A stretch of DNA of 64,000 nt from Methylococcaceae bacterium UBA6146. GTDB taxonomy: Bacteria; Pseudomonadota; Gammaproteobacteria; Methylococcales; Methylomonadaceae. The first letter of the stretch is position 1. Each line of letters starts with the position of its first letter. Below the pieces are notes generated by a model. The model saw only the letters and a list, made by a program, of their open reading frames with translations, had not been told where the DNA came from and did not search any database. A program made the translations under genes and the position numbers. Positions 26,314 to 34,627 of this stretch are shown one piece after another. The DNA is taken from NCBI GenBank assembly GCA_002422395.1, contig DIUY01000028.1, positions 1 through 64,000 on the forward strand. The letters are read 5' to 3'.

Positions 26314-26565
26314 ATGAACATACAACTGCAACCCGAATTCGACGACATACTACAGCCACTTGGCCATGATGCGGCGGCCTTTTTTTTGGCGGCCAGTCTC
26401 TACCATGCCAGAAAAATTAGCTTTGCCAGTGCGGCACACTTAGCAGGATTAGATTTCGAGGCTTTTAAAGCGCGTTTACAAGAACATTTCGGCCTAGGCT
26501 ACATCATTGCTGACGAATGTGTTTTGGGCGACTTAGAGACTGTCGCCAATATGGCAATCCAATGA
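26314..26565 (+). CDS. UPF0175-family antitoxin
   Basis: An 83-residue protein. The core ASLYHARKISFASAAHLAGLDFEAFKARLQEHFG is typical of UPF0175 small proteins, helix-turn-helix-like antitoxins paired with DUF3368 PIN toxins. Its stop overlaps the PIN start by 4 nt (ATGA). It is intact. It would neutralise the toxin and possibly repress the operon. Confidence 0.8.
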   Translation: MNIQLQPEFDDILQPLGHDAAAFFLAASLYHARKISFASAAHLAGLDFEAFKARLQEHFGLGYIIADECVLGDLETVANMAIQ

Positions 26566-27050
26566 AAATCGTGCTTAATACCAGCCCGATCATTTTTCTG
26601 GGCAAGATAGGCGCGCTGAAACTTTTATCGGCCTGTGCTCATGAAACTTATGTGCCGCAAGGCGTTGTTGCAGAACTGCATGAGCATGGGCTGCCCGCGT
26701 TTATTCAGGCACACGCTGTGTCGGAGGTCGGCCTAGGCTATGTGAGAGGCGCTTTAGGCCGATTGCATCAAGGCGAGCTTGAAGCGATTGTTTTAGCGAA
26801 AGAACTGGCCGCTGATTATGTCGTTTTAGACGATTTGTTGGCCAGACGTAAAGCACAGCGTTTAGGTTTACAAGTCATCGGCACGGTAGGCCTGCTGCTA
26901 TGGATGGAAAAAAAGCAGTTACTGGATGCCGGGCAAACGTGGGAAAAATTACAACAATTGACGGAGCGGCATGGCCTATATTTGTCACCATCACTACGCG
27001 AACAGCTTAAACAACAACTGCTAGGCGGCCCACACGATGACGGACACTAA
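26562..27050 (+). CDS. DUF3368 PIN-domain toxin
   Basis: Predicted RNase of the PIN fold, 162 residues from ATG 26562. It has the first acidic/Asn-type active-site motif VLNTSPIIFLGK, then LHQGELEAIVLAKEL with conserved E, and VVLDDLLARRKA with two aspartates. The MKIVLNTSP start (N in place of D in the first motif) is normal for DUF3368. It is coupled to the UPF0175 gene and overlaps the next gene by 14 nt, so the toxin-antitoxin pair is embedded in the PP-loop operon. Confidence 0.85.
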   Translation: MKIVLNTSPIIFLGKIGALKLLSACAHETYVPQGVVAELHEHGLPAFIQAHAVSEVGLGYVRGALGRLHQGELEAIVLAKELAADYVVLDDLLARRKAQRLGLQVIGTVGLLLWMEKKQLLDAGQTWEKLQQLTERHGLYLSPSLREQLKQQLLGGPHDDGH

Positions 27051-27837
27051 CAACCCCGTAAGGCATCTGCTCGGTTTGTCCGGCGGTAAGGACAGTGCGG
27101 CTTTAGCTATATATTTGCGCGATAAAGTGCCGGAGATGGAATATTTCTTTGCCGATACAGGGGCGGAGTTACCGGAGACTTTAGCCTTTGTCGATCTAAT
27201 GGCTGATTATTTGGGAAAAAAAATCATTAGGCTAAATGCCGGACGTGATTTTGATTATTACCTGAAATTAAACGGCAATTTTTTGCCTACTGCACGTTCC
27301 CGATGGTGCACAGTGAGCTTGAAACTTAAACCTTTTGAGCAATTTGTCGGTGACGACCCTGTAATCAGTTATGTGGCTATAAGAGCCGATGAAACCCACC
27401 GGACGGGATATATTTCGACTAAGCCTAATATAACGGCTGTTTATCCATTTAAGGAAGACGGCCTAATTAAAGAAGACATAGTCCGCATTCTTGAAGAATC
27501 TGGGATTGGTTTACCCAAATATTATGAATGGCGTAGCCGATCAGGTTGTTATTTTTGTTTTTACCAGCAAAAAATTGAATGGATAGGCTTATACGAAAAC
27601 CATCCTGAATATTTTGAAAAAGCTAGGGCTTTCGAGCTTTTTCATAAAAATGAAGGGCGTGACCATACCTGGTCACAAAGCGAATCTTTAGATGAAATGT
27701 TAGCTAGAAAAGACGACATAAAAGCTAAATTTCAGGCCATGAACAAAGGCGAAAAATCTAAGAATTTAATGGATGCCGTTATCAACGATGAAGACGAAGA
27801 TGACGGCGATGAAGGTTGTTTGATCTGTTTTAAATAA
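27037..27837 (+). CDS. PP-loop ATP pyrophosphatase, PAPS-reductase/DndC-like
   Basis: A 266-residue protein with the PP-loop SGGKDS (15-20), ADTGAELPET (40-49) and SRWCTVSLKLKP (C91). C171 and C174 lie in SGCYFCFYQQ and a C261-x-x-C264 pair follows an acidic tail (DEDEDDGDEG). This is the architecture of PAPS-reductase-family proteins in DNA phosphorothioation (DndC) and related defence systems, where the cysteines can hold a 4Fe-4S cluster. It is not CysH: the partners are DUF4007 and ATPase genes, and the tail is different. Intact. A DUF4007-like gene follows after 15 nt. Confidence 0.85.
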   Translation: MTDTNNPVRHLLGLSGGKDSAALAIYLRDKVPEMEYFFADTGAELPETLAFVDLMADYLGKKIIRLNAGRDFDYYLKLNGNFLPTARSRWCTVSLKLKPFEQFVGDDPVISYVAIRADETHRTGYISTKPNITAVYPFKEDGLIKEDIVRILEESGIGLPKYYEWRSRSGCYFCFYQQKIEWIGLYENHPEYFEKARAFELFHKNEGRDHTWSQSESLDEMLARKDDIKAKFQAMNKGEKSKNLMDAVINDEDEDDGDEGCLICFK

Positions 27838-27852
27838 GACTGAGAGTACCCA

Positions 27853-28719
27853 ATGGCATTAATCAATAACGAAGGCGAACCAATATCTCGCTGGTGGATT
27901 AGCAAAGCTATCAATATTATAAAAACTGATAGGGAAATATTTTCAAGTCAAAATATGAGGCGAGCCAGAATTGAGTTCATTGCTGGAAAAAACAGGTTGT
28001 CAACCATAAAAGGTTGGATGCTCGCTGCACAGCTCATTCGGAATGGAAAATCATCAAAAGAATTTGAATTAACTGATTTTGGTTTGTCGCTAACTAACAA
28101 TGATCCTGAGTTAAATAAATCTTCAACATGGTGGGCATTCCATTTGGCAACTTGCTTTTCTACAAGTAGCGAACCTTACAGAAGTTTTTTTATTTGTTTA
28201 GATACGCTTTCTAAGGACTGGATTAGCTCAAAGCAGCATTTTGAAAAAATACAAAGTACCTTACAAAAAGATAATGCCGAGACTTACAAAGAATCGACAC
28301 TGGAATCTTTAATTAGCAGTGTCAGACGGATGTTTGTGGACAACCGCCCCCTAGCCGATCTTGGCCTGATAGAAATCAGTAAAATCCGGGAAGAGGGTAT
28401 TTGTGTCCGCCTGGGTTCTCCTAAGCTGACCGATGTTTGTGTCATTCATGCTTTGGCTATGTTGCGTTTTCATCAGTTGAAGAGCCGTTCTACTGTCACT
28501 TTCTCAGAATTAATGGCTATTGGGTTGGCGAATTTTTTATGTAGCCGCCCCGAAGACTTGCGTTTGCAATTGCGGCGAATGCACCAGAGCCAACAATGGC
28601 AAAATTATTTTAGTTTTAACGAAGCCGTCAATAACGACTCCCTAGCTTTTGCCGATGGTTGCGACCCTAAACAGACCTTGTTATTGCTGCTGCAACAAGG
28701 TGAAGACACTTGGTTATGA
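27853..28719 (+). CDS. DUF4007-like protein, intact
   Basis: A 288-residue protein. ISRWWISKAINII, KGWMLAAQLI, LTDFGLSLTNNDPELN and STWWAFHLATCF agree with the DUF4007 pattern: N-terminal winged-helix-like region, then a helical domain after the D-P-E motif. The final third (VCVIHALAMLRFHQLKSRSTVTFSEL) is full length. DUF4007 genes recur beside PAPS-reductase-like genes in suspected DNA-modification clusters; the molecular role is unknown. Similarity to the fragment at 24.4 kb is distant. Confidence 0.68.
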   Translation: MALINNEGEPISRWWISKAINIIKTDREIFSSQNMRRARIEFIAGKNRLSTIKGWMLAAQLIRNGKSSKEFELTDFGLSLTNNDPELNKSSTWWAFHLATCFSTSSEPYRSFFICLDTLSKDWISSKQHFEKIQSTLQKDNAETYKESTLESLISSVRRMFVDNRPLADLGLIEISKIREEGICVRLGSPKLTDVCVIHALAMLRFHQLKSRSTVTFSELMAIGLANFLCSRPEDLRLQLRRMHQSQQWQNYFSFNEAVNNDSLAFADGCDPKQTLLLLLQQGEDTWL

Positions 28720-28763
28720 ACGCATAGCCTCCCCCCAGCGAACCAACACTTTTTGGAGTTCTT

Positions 28764-29009
28764 ATGGATGTTATTTTAAGCAACCGGACGGTCAGTGTAA
28801 CAGAACTGAAACGTAGTTTTTCAGACGTCCTGAAAAAAGCCGACGATGAAGCGATCGCTATTTTGAGCCACAACAAAGCTGAAGCGTATTTATTACCCGC
28901 CGCGCACTACGAAATGCTGATGGCGTATTTGGAAGATTTAGAAGATGCTCAGTTAGTGCGGGAACGTTCGCAAGGCCCGTTTGTTAAGGTAAGTCTTGAT
29001 GACCTATGA
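28764..29009 (+). CDS. Phd/YefM-type antitoxin
   Basis: An 81-residue protein. SVTELKRSFSDVLKKADDEAIAILSHNKAEAYLLPAAHYEML is the classic Phd/YefM fold, which binds DNA through its N terminus and the toxin through its C terminus. GGAG precedes the ATG. Its end overlaps the toxin start by 11 nt. The antitoxin is intact although the toxin is broken. Confidence 0.9.
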   Translation: MDVILSNRTVSVTELKRSFSDVLKKADDEAIAILSHNKAEAYLLPAAHYEMLMAYLEDLEDAQLVRERSQGPFVKVSLDDL

Positions 29010-29155
29010 GTTGCGTTTCCATGAGTTGGCATTGCAGGAATGGGAAAAACTCGATGGCAGTATCCGCACACCATTCAAAAAAAACTGGCTGAGCGGCTTG
29101 AAAATCCTAGGGTTCCGGCATCAGCGCTTTCGGGTATGCCCAACTGTTACAGTGT
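28999..29155 (+). pseudogene. RelE-family toxin, frameshifted and truncated
   Basis: ATG 28999 starts MTYELRFHELALQEWEKLD, the normal RelE/ParE-type beginning. At the A-run near 29081-29088 the frame shifts; the next frame continues KKLAERLENPRVPASALSGMPNCY, the expected RelE sequence. Similarity ends at about 29155, where DNA of a cysteine desulfurase gene on the other strand begins. The C-terminal catalytic residues are lost, so it should be inactive. Confidence 0.8.
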
Positions 29156-29340
29156 AAACCTTCCGCCATTGCTGAGCGGCCAGTTTCTATTGCCGAAGCG
29201 GCATTCTCGCCATAGCGATGTTGGGTTGACGCGGCATTTGCAAAATTGCCAGAACTTGTCAGGTAGGGCAGTATTGCATCGACGGCTTCTGGTGCCATAG
29301 GCGTTGTTGCCGCGTAATCAAGATAGGCTGGAATTTTCAA
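29153..29340 (-). pseudogene. N-terminal fragment of a cysteine desulfurase
   Basis: Starts MKIPAYLDYAATTPMAPEAVD and continues GNFANAASTQHRYGENAASAIETGRS, the first ~60 residues of a NifS/IscS/DndA-type enzyme. It then breaks into the relE sequence; no PLP lysine or catalytic cysteine remains. Unlike nifS at 9.2 kb, the sequence differs, so it is not a copy of that gene. DndA-like desulfurases accompany PP-loop DNA-sulfur systems, which suggests it belonged to this island; that is inference. Confidence 0.75.
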
Positions 29341-29790
29341 TGGGATAACGACGTGGAATATAAAAGGGATCTGGCATTTTATCCTAAATCAACGCAACTT
29401 CGGTTTAACCCCAATATTTTATTGCCGATCCTAAGATTCTGGCCTCACTCTCATTATAGTAACTTGCCAAAATATATACATGGTCTTTACTAATCACCCA
29501 CTGACGATCCTAGTTTCAAAGCCTTCACAGGGTTGCCTGACCAATACTCTAACCTTTCCAACAAGTTCCCCTTTCAGAATTTTATAACGATATTTTTACC
29601 CATACAAAATGATATTCAATTTGATAAACCATGTGGCTTCCATATCTGCCCCCCCCCCAATTCCTTGGAGCATATTGTCGTAGCTAAAGCTAACTGGCTG
29701 AAGCCCTTAGTTTTAGCTCCACGATGTTATTTAATCAACAACTTATTTATAAATAAGTAAAAAAAGGTTGGTTTGACGATGAATAATAAA
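29341..29790. other. non-coding gap upstream of zur
   Basis: About 450 nt of AT-rich sequence with no recognisable gene. It contains a run of ten C residues (29649-29658) that could be length-variable. A 75-codon frame at 29533 shows no family features. Confidence 0.5.
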
Positions 29791-29805
29791 TGTTATATTA
29801 TAACA
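29791..29805 (+). promoter_or_regulatory. Zur box upstream of zur
   Basis: Perfect dyad TGTTATA-T-TATAACA, matching the Zur consensus GTTATANTATAAC of gammaproteobacteria. It lies 28 nt before the zur start, consistent with autoregulation. Confidence 0.85.
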
Positions 29806-29832
29806 TCACAAAAAATATTATAAGATCGAACA

Positions 29833-30345
29833 ATGAATTTTTCTACCGAAATACGCCACAGCCATCCCGATGCCTTAGGACACAATCATGAACAGTGTGT
29901 CAGTGAAGCATTAGGAGTTGCCGAAAATTTGTGTTTGGTACGTGGCGTACATTTGACTCCGATTCGTCACCAAGTGCTGGAGTTAATTTGGGAGAGCCAT
30001 AAAGCGGTCAAGGCCTATGAGTTGCTTGACCGGATCAAACCTTTACAACAGGCCGCGAAGCCCGCGACAATTTATAGGGCACTGGATTTTTTGATCGAAC
30101 AAGGCCTTATCCACCGGGTAGAAAGCCTTAATGCCTTTATTGGTTGCCGTTGTTCCGGGCATCCACATGACTTGTTGTTGTTAATTTGTAAGCTCTGTAA
30201 TGAAGTTGAGGAGCGGCTTGCACCAAAAGTGATGGCCGCCTTGTCGCAAGAGTTTTCTCAAGCAGGCTTTGTTGTGCATAGTAAGGCAATTGAAGCTCAG
30301 GGGATTTGCGTTAAATGTCTAGAGGTTGAGGATGCTCAAAACTGA
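29833..30345 (+). CDS. zur: zinc uptake regulator Zur (Fur family)
   Basis: A 170-residue Fur-family repressor. The winged-helix part is LTPIRHQVLELIWESHKAVKAYELLDRI and PATIYRALDFLIEQGLIHRVES. Two C-x-x-C pairs for structural zinc follow (ICKLC and ICVKC), with FIGCRCSGHPHD before them, a pattern typical of Zur rather than Fur. A His-rich N terminus (HSHPDALGHNHEQC) is an unusual addition. Zur boxes lie in front of this gene and of the receptor that follows. Confidence 0.9.
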   Translation: MNFSTEIRHSHPDALGHNHEQCVSEALGVAENLCLVRGVHLTPIRHQVLELIWESHKAVKAYELLDRIKPLQQAAKPATIYRALDFLIEQGLIHRVESLNAFIGCRCSGHPHDLLLLICKLCNEVEERLAPKVMAALSQEFSQAGFVVHSKAIEAQGICVKCLEVEDAQN

Positions 30346-30433
30346 TTTATTGGGAATGCCGGGAAGTGTTTTTAACAGCCATGGGCATGTAAAATCATTT
30401 TGGAAATGGCGGTCATTACTCTTTTAAAGTTAC

Positions 30434-30446
30434 GTTATAACATAAC
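30434..30446 (+). promoter_or_regulatory. Zur box upstream of znuD-like receptor
   Basis: GTTATAACATAAC differs from GTTATANTATAAC at one position, 60 nt before the receptor start. It supports zinc-dependent repression of the receptor. Confidence 0.75.
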
Positions 30447-30506
30447 TAATTACTGTGGTTCACGCTATCCCTTTCGGTTTTCTTTACCTATAGAAATAAG
30501 CATCAT

Positions 30507-32609
30507 ATGAAAAAATCCTATATTTATTACTTTTTATTGGCTACTGCAACTGTGCCGCCAGCTTATGCGGTTGAACAAAACATCGTGGAACTAGACCAGG
30601 TGGTTGTCACTGCACCTTTGGCCGAAAAAGTCTCTGACACGGCTACTCCCGTCACGGTTTTAACGGAAGATGAACTCCGTCTAAAAGTCGGGCACAGCAT
30701 CGGCGAAACCCTGAAAAATGAACTTGGCATCACCAGCCAATCTTTCGGCCCCGGTGTTGGCACACCGGTGATACGCGGGCAAAGCGGGCCACGGGTGCGG
30801 GTGCTGTCTAACGGCATTGGCGGCAATGACGCTTCGGCGATTAGCCCTGACCATGCCAGCAGTGTCGAGCCGCTGCTCGCAGAGCGCATCGAAGTGCTAC
30901 GCGGCCCTGCGACCTTGCTGTATGGTAGCGGAGCGATAGGCGGGGTGGTCAACGTCATCGACAACCGCATCCCCGAACAACTGCCGGAAAAACTCTTAGG
31001 CGGCGCGTTGGAACAACGTTTCGATTCGGTCTCAGACGAAACCGCCACCACCATGAAACTGGAAGGCGGCAAAGACCATATCGCCTACCACATCGACGGT
31101 TTTTTCCGCGACTGTGGCAATGTCGATATTGGCGGCAATGCGATAGACGTTAAGGCCGCCCGCCAAGCTGACCCGACTTTACCAGTGGCCTTGCAAAACA
31201 CGCGTGGCTTTATCGCGAATACCGGCAGTGACGCGATCAGCGGCTCGGCGGGTCTATCCTTCATTGGCGAGCCTGGTTTTGCTGGCGCGTCTATCAACCG
31301 CCTGGAAAACAACTACGGCATCGCCCCGGATGGCAGCGGCGGAGAAAATGTCCGCATTGAATTGCGGCAAACCAAATATGATTTTAAAAGCGAGCTAAAA
31401 AACCCCTTTAGCTTTGCCAAATCCATCCGCACCAAGCTAGGATTTACCGATTACCAGCATCATGAAATTGCCGACGGCGAAGTGGGCTCGTTGTTCACCA
31501 ATGAAACCTGGGAAAGCCGTTTGGAACTGACCCACCAAGACCTTGGCCTTTTGCGCGGCGTTATTGGCTTTCAAGCCCAAAGCAGTGACTTTGAAGGCAC
31601 ACATTTTCACCATCACCATGAAGATGAAGGCCATGAACATGAAGAAGGGGACGAGGAAGAAGTTGAAGCCGAAGCCTTGGTGCCGCGCTCCAATATCACC
31701 CATTTTGGCGTGTTTGCCGTCGAATCTTTCGATGCCGGCCCTGTCGCTTTCCAATTCGGCACCCGCGTTGAGCAAGTGGACATTAAGCCCATCAACATGA
31801 ATGGTTTCAGTTATACGCCCGTGAGCGCGTCAGTATCGGCGTTATGGAAATTAAACCGCCAAAATAGCTTTAACTTGGCAGGGACACGCTCGTCCCGCGC
31901 CCCGCAAATTCAAGAATTATTGTCCAACGGTTTCCATCACGCCACCCGCAGCTTTGAAGTCGGCAGCACCGATTTGCAAGAAGAAACCTCGTATAACTTA
32001 GATTTAGGTTACAAATTTAATAGCAATGGCTTCCGGGCAGAATTTGATTTGTTCCACAACTGGGCAAATGCCTACATTTATCAACAGCGCACCGGACAAT
32101 TCGTTGATGAGGAAGGCTTGGGCTGCCCTCCTGATGTTGCCTGCTTTCCCGTTGTCCAAAGCAGCCAGGCCGACGCCACATTTATGGGTTATGAAAGCAA
32201 GCTGGTTTTCCCGCTCATGGAAAACCACTACGGCCTAGTCGATTTGACCCTGTTCAGCGATTACACCCGTGGGCAATTCGTGGGTGGCGGCGATGTGCCA
32301 AGAATGCCGCCCTTACGCTTTGGCTTCCAACTCGACCATATCAAAGGTGACTGGAACAGCAACCTGCGCCTAACCCGTGGCGAAGCCCAAGACCATCCTG
32401 GCGATTTCGACACCGCCACTGCCAGCTATGTGCAGCTAAACCTCAGCACCCAATACCTCATCAAGCAAATCAAAGATGTGGATGTCATGGTTTTTGCCAA
32501 AGCCAATAATTTGTTGGATGAAAATATCCGCAACTCCACGTCTTATTTGCGGAATTTTGCGCCGGAACCGGGCAGAGGGGCGGAGATTGGGCTTAGGGTG
32601 CATTATTGA
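30507..32609 (+). CDS. znuD: ZnuD-like TonB-dependent zinc receptor
   Basis: Outer-membrane receptor of 700 residues: signal peptide ending YA at about residue 22, plug domain beginning VELDQVVVTAPL, and a 22-strand barrel ending GLRVHY. An extracellular loop at about 365-395 is rich in His and acidic residues (FHHHHEDEGHEHEEGDEEE), which fits zinc capture and is characteristic of ZnuD receptors. The plug motif RVEVLRGPATLLYGSGAIGGVVNVI-like stretch is intact (ERIEVLRGPATLLYGSGA). It follows zur and carries its own Zur box. Confidence 0.9.
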   Translation: MKKSYIYYFLLATATVPPAYAVEQNIVELDQVVVTAPLAEKVSDTATPVTVLTEDELRLKVGHSIGETLKNELGITSQSFGPGVGTPVIRGQSGPRVRVLSNGIGGNDASAISPDHASSVEPLLAERIEVLRGPATLLYGSGAIGGVVNVIDNRIPEQLPEKLLGGALEQRFDSVSDETATTMKLEGGKDHIAYHIDGFFRDCGNVDIGGNAIDVKAARQADPTLPVALQNTRGFIANTGSDAISGSAGLSFIGEPGFAGASINRLENNYGIAPDGSGGENVRIELRQTKYDFKSELKNPFSFAKSIRTKLGFTDYQHHEIADGEVGSLFTNETWESRLELTHQDLGLLRGVIGFQAQSSDFEGTHFHHHHEDEGHEHEEGDEEEVEAEALVPRSNITHFGVFAVESFDAGPVAFQFGTRVEQVDIKPINMNGFSYTPVSASVSALWKLNRQNSFNLAGTRSSRAPQIQELLSNGFHHATRSFEVGSTDLQEETSYNLDLGYKFNSNGFRAEFDLFHNWANAYIYQQRTGQFVDEEGLGCPPDVACFPVVQSSQADATFMGYESKLVFPLMENHYGLVDLTLFSDYTRGQFVGGGDVPRMPPLRFGFQLDHIKGDWNSNLRLTRGEAQDHPGDFDTATASYVQLNLSTQYLIKQIKDVDVMVFAKANNLLDENIRNSTSYLRNFAPEPGRGAEIGLRVHY

Positions 32610-32767
32610 CCCATAAAGCCTTGCGGTATTGCACCAACTTTCTGATAGCCATCCTATTGATATAGGAAAGGGATTACGCAGGGCATAAGCGGATTGCTGT
32701 AACATGTAGATAAGGTGTGCTTCTTTCCGGTTTCATTCCTGTATCGGTGCCGGTTGCGGTAATCCAC

Positions 32768-33250
32768 TTATGTCCGGCACAAAGCCCATCCACCGCTAAC
32801 GGCACATAGGGCTTCAAACCGGAGTCGGGAGAAGCTTGTACCGTTAGTCCCACTTAGTCCTATCGCTACCGGCGTTTTTCCTGGCGCTGTTTGCGGAGAA
32901 AAAATGCAACCGGGCGATGCTGGGAGCGTAGAGTCATTGACACGATGTCCCGTCCTCCGTTGAGTCGAAACGCGGCGAGGCGGACGAATCGGGGCAGCCG
33001 AAGGCATAAGTGGCCGCGTTATTTTTGCTGATTTTTCGAGCAGGATGTCCGGAAAAATCTTTCGCAAAAATAGCGGCACGACTGTTTCCTCCCATTCGCC
33101 GGAAGTAACATCTTCAACCAGAACCCGGATCATCGGTCTTAAGCCTTCACCTTCCACCGAAACGATAGCATCGGTGACTTTGCGGATAAGCTCCTGTTTT
33201 TGTTGCAATGATAAATAACCGCTGATACCTTTGATTTGTACGAGTGGCAT
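32768..33250 (-). pseudogene. 4-oxalocrotonate tautomerase-family protein with aberrant C terminus
   Basis: The first ~52 residues match small tautomerases: catalytic Pro2 in MPLVQIKGI, then LSLQQKQELIRKVTDAIVSVEGEGLRP and VEDVTSGEW. Family members are only 60-75 residues long and continue with a short C-terminal strand. Here the frame instead runs ~108 residues into Pro/Arg/Ser-rich sequence without family features. I infer that the native end was replaced by a rearrangement or frameshift. It may still fold as a short tautomerase. Confidence 0.6.
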
Positions 33251-33469
33251 GGTGTTTCCCCTAATTTAAGGGGCTGGTTTTGCCTTGGTAAAGGGCGAAA
33301 TGGTCAGGCGTATTTTTTGTTGCATTGTGTTGGCGCTTCCACCTGATTGAAGACATGCGGCAAAAAAGTCATACATCATTGAATCTTCGCTAATATCCCC
33401 CTTCCCATAAACTTGAAGTCGATTACTGAAATTAAATAAAAATTTTTGCCACAGCATAATTAAAAAATC

Positions 33470-33491
33470 GGTAGTGGTTAAATTTATAGTG
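33470..33491 (+). repeat. left inverted repeat of IS1-family element
   Basis: GGTAGTGGTTAAATTTATAG lies 20 nt before the transposase start. IS1-family termini start GGT. It resembles the MITE ends GGTAGTGGGTTAAAT at 4.5, 43.8 and 50.2 kb with one inserted G. Confidence 0.6.
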
Positions 33492-33510
33492 ATAATAAAT
33501 AATACATCAC

Positions 33511-34012
33511 ATGATAAAAGAAACAACCACCTACCGATGTCAGGCTTGTGGAGGCGTTGATTTGATAAAAAACGGCCATTCCGGAAGCGGCAAACAACAA
33601 TACATCTGCAAAGCTTGTGGTCGCCGGGGTGTCATTAATGCCAGAAAGGCCAAGCATGGCGAGGCCGAAAAGGAGCGGATACTCAATGCCCGCTTCGAGC
33701 GCCCCAGCATGCGGGGCATTTGCCGGATTTTTAACATAAGCCGTCCGACCTTGGCGAAATGGTTTAAAAAAAGCCCTTTTGAATCCTGAGCTGGAAGACA
33801 CCTTATTGCCGACCACCCACGATGAGGTATGGTCTTTTGTCAAACGCCGTGCCAATAAGCGTTGGTTATGGGTTGCGCTTTGCCGCCGGACCCGGCAGGT
33901 CGTCGCCTGTTATCGGCGACCGTAGTGAAAAAAGCTGCCAATCGCTTTGGCGTGCCATCCCTGAAGGCTATAAAAAAGCCCGCAGCTACAGCGATTTTTG
34001 GGGCGCTTATCA
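33511..34012 (+). pseudogene. IS1-family transposase (InsA intact, InsB frameshifted and truncated)
   Basis: InsA spans 33511-33789 (92 residues), with a zinc-ribbon (CQACGG...CKACGRRG) and a helix-turn-helix (GICRIFNISRPTLAKWFKKS). InsB sequence follows: ELEDTLLPTTHDEVWSFVKRRANKRWLWVAL, then after a shift at TGTTATC it continues GDRSEKSCQSLWRAIPEGYKKARSYSDFWGAYQ. It stops abruptly at ~34012, where an IS481-like remnant on the opposite strand begins. Two frameshifts and loss of the last catalytic region make it inactive. Confidence 0.85.
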
Positions 34013-34475
34013 AAAGGAAGGCGGTGGCGGTGTCCATGCGTTTGTTGTCGTGCAGTTCCAGGTAGACGTAACGGGTGGCGCGGTCAATGGCGACGAACAG
34101 GTAGAACTTGTCCTTGCCGAGGTTGATCTGGGCGGTGTCGATGCGCAGGAAACCGGGTTCGTAGGGTTTGAAGGCCTTGGTGGCGGCCTTTCCCTCGTCC
34201 GGCAGCAAGGTCGGCCAAGCGGCTGACGTTGTGGCGCTGCCCTATCTCTGTCCATAGACCACCCTTGTGGAGGCATCCCTGTAGTCGTCGTCCACGGCGG
34301 ACAGCACACTGCCTTGGCCGAGACGATGGCCGCACTTGAGGTCTTAAATGGATTCCCGGTGCTTCCACTTATGGACAGTTTTGGGGTTGATGCTGTACCG
34401 CGACGCTAGCTGGCTGATGCTCTCTTCAATGCGTTGAATTTTTTCTCGGATGGCTTACGTGGTCGTACCCACAGG
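34013..34475 (-). pseudogene. IS481-family transposase remnant
   Basis: Minus-strand pieces in several frames spell SQLASRYSINPKTVHKWKHRES, then STKGGLWTEIGQRHNVSRLADL, then LLPDEGKAATKAFKPYEPGFLRIDTAQINLG followed by FYLFVAIDRATRYVYLELHDNK. This is the N-terminal helix-turn-helix through the first DDE aspartate region of IS481 transposases. Several frameshifts and stops interrupt it and the C-terminal half is lost. The same family left a scrap at 24.85 kb. Confidence 0.7.
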
Positions 34476-34627
34476 GCATAAATGGCTGTTCCGTGAAGTA
34501 GTTGGCCGATAGCTTTTGCTCCTTAAGTTCAGGATATTTTATTCCATTTAAATGTGGGACTAAACAATCACATTATTCAGAGAAGTCTTGTTTAAAAACC
34601 AAAAATCAGGTGACGGGGGTATCAAAA

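Noticed and set aside
24436..28719. A complete BREX or Dnd system
   Set aside because: No pglZ, brxL, dndB, dndD or dndE is present; only PP-loop, DUF4007 and fragments are seen, so only a remnant or a different system is claimed.
29533..29760. 75-codon frame upstream of zur
   Set aside because: Runs through AT-rich DNA and a C10 run; no ribosome site or conserved motif.
31437..31798. Minus-strand frames opposite the His-rich receptor loop
   Set aside because: Met/Phe-rich composition is the complement of His/Glu codons; no independent evidence.
33266..33526. 86-codon minus-strand frame across the IS1 left end
   Set aside because: It spans the IS terminus and the transposase start, so it cannot be an old gene; no motif.
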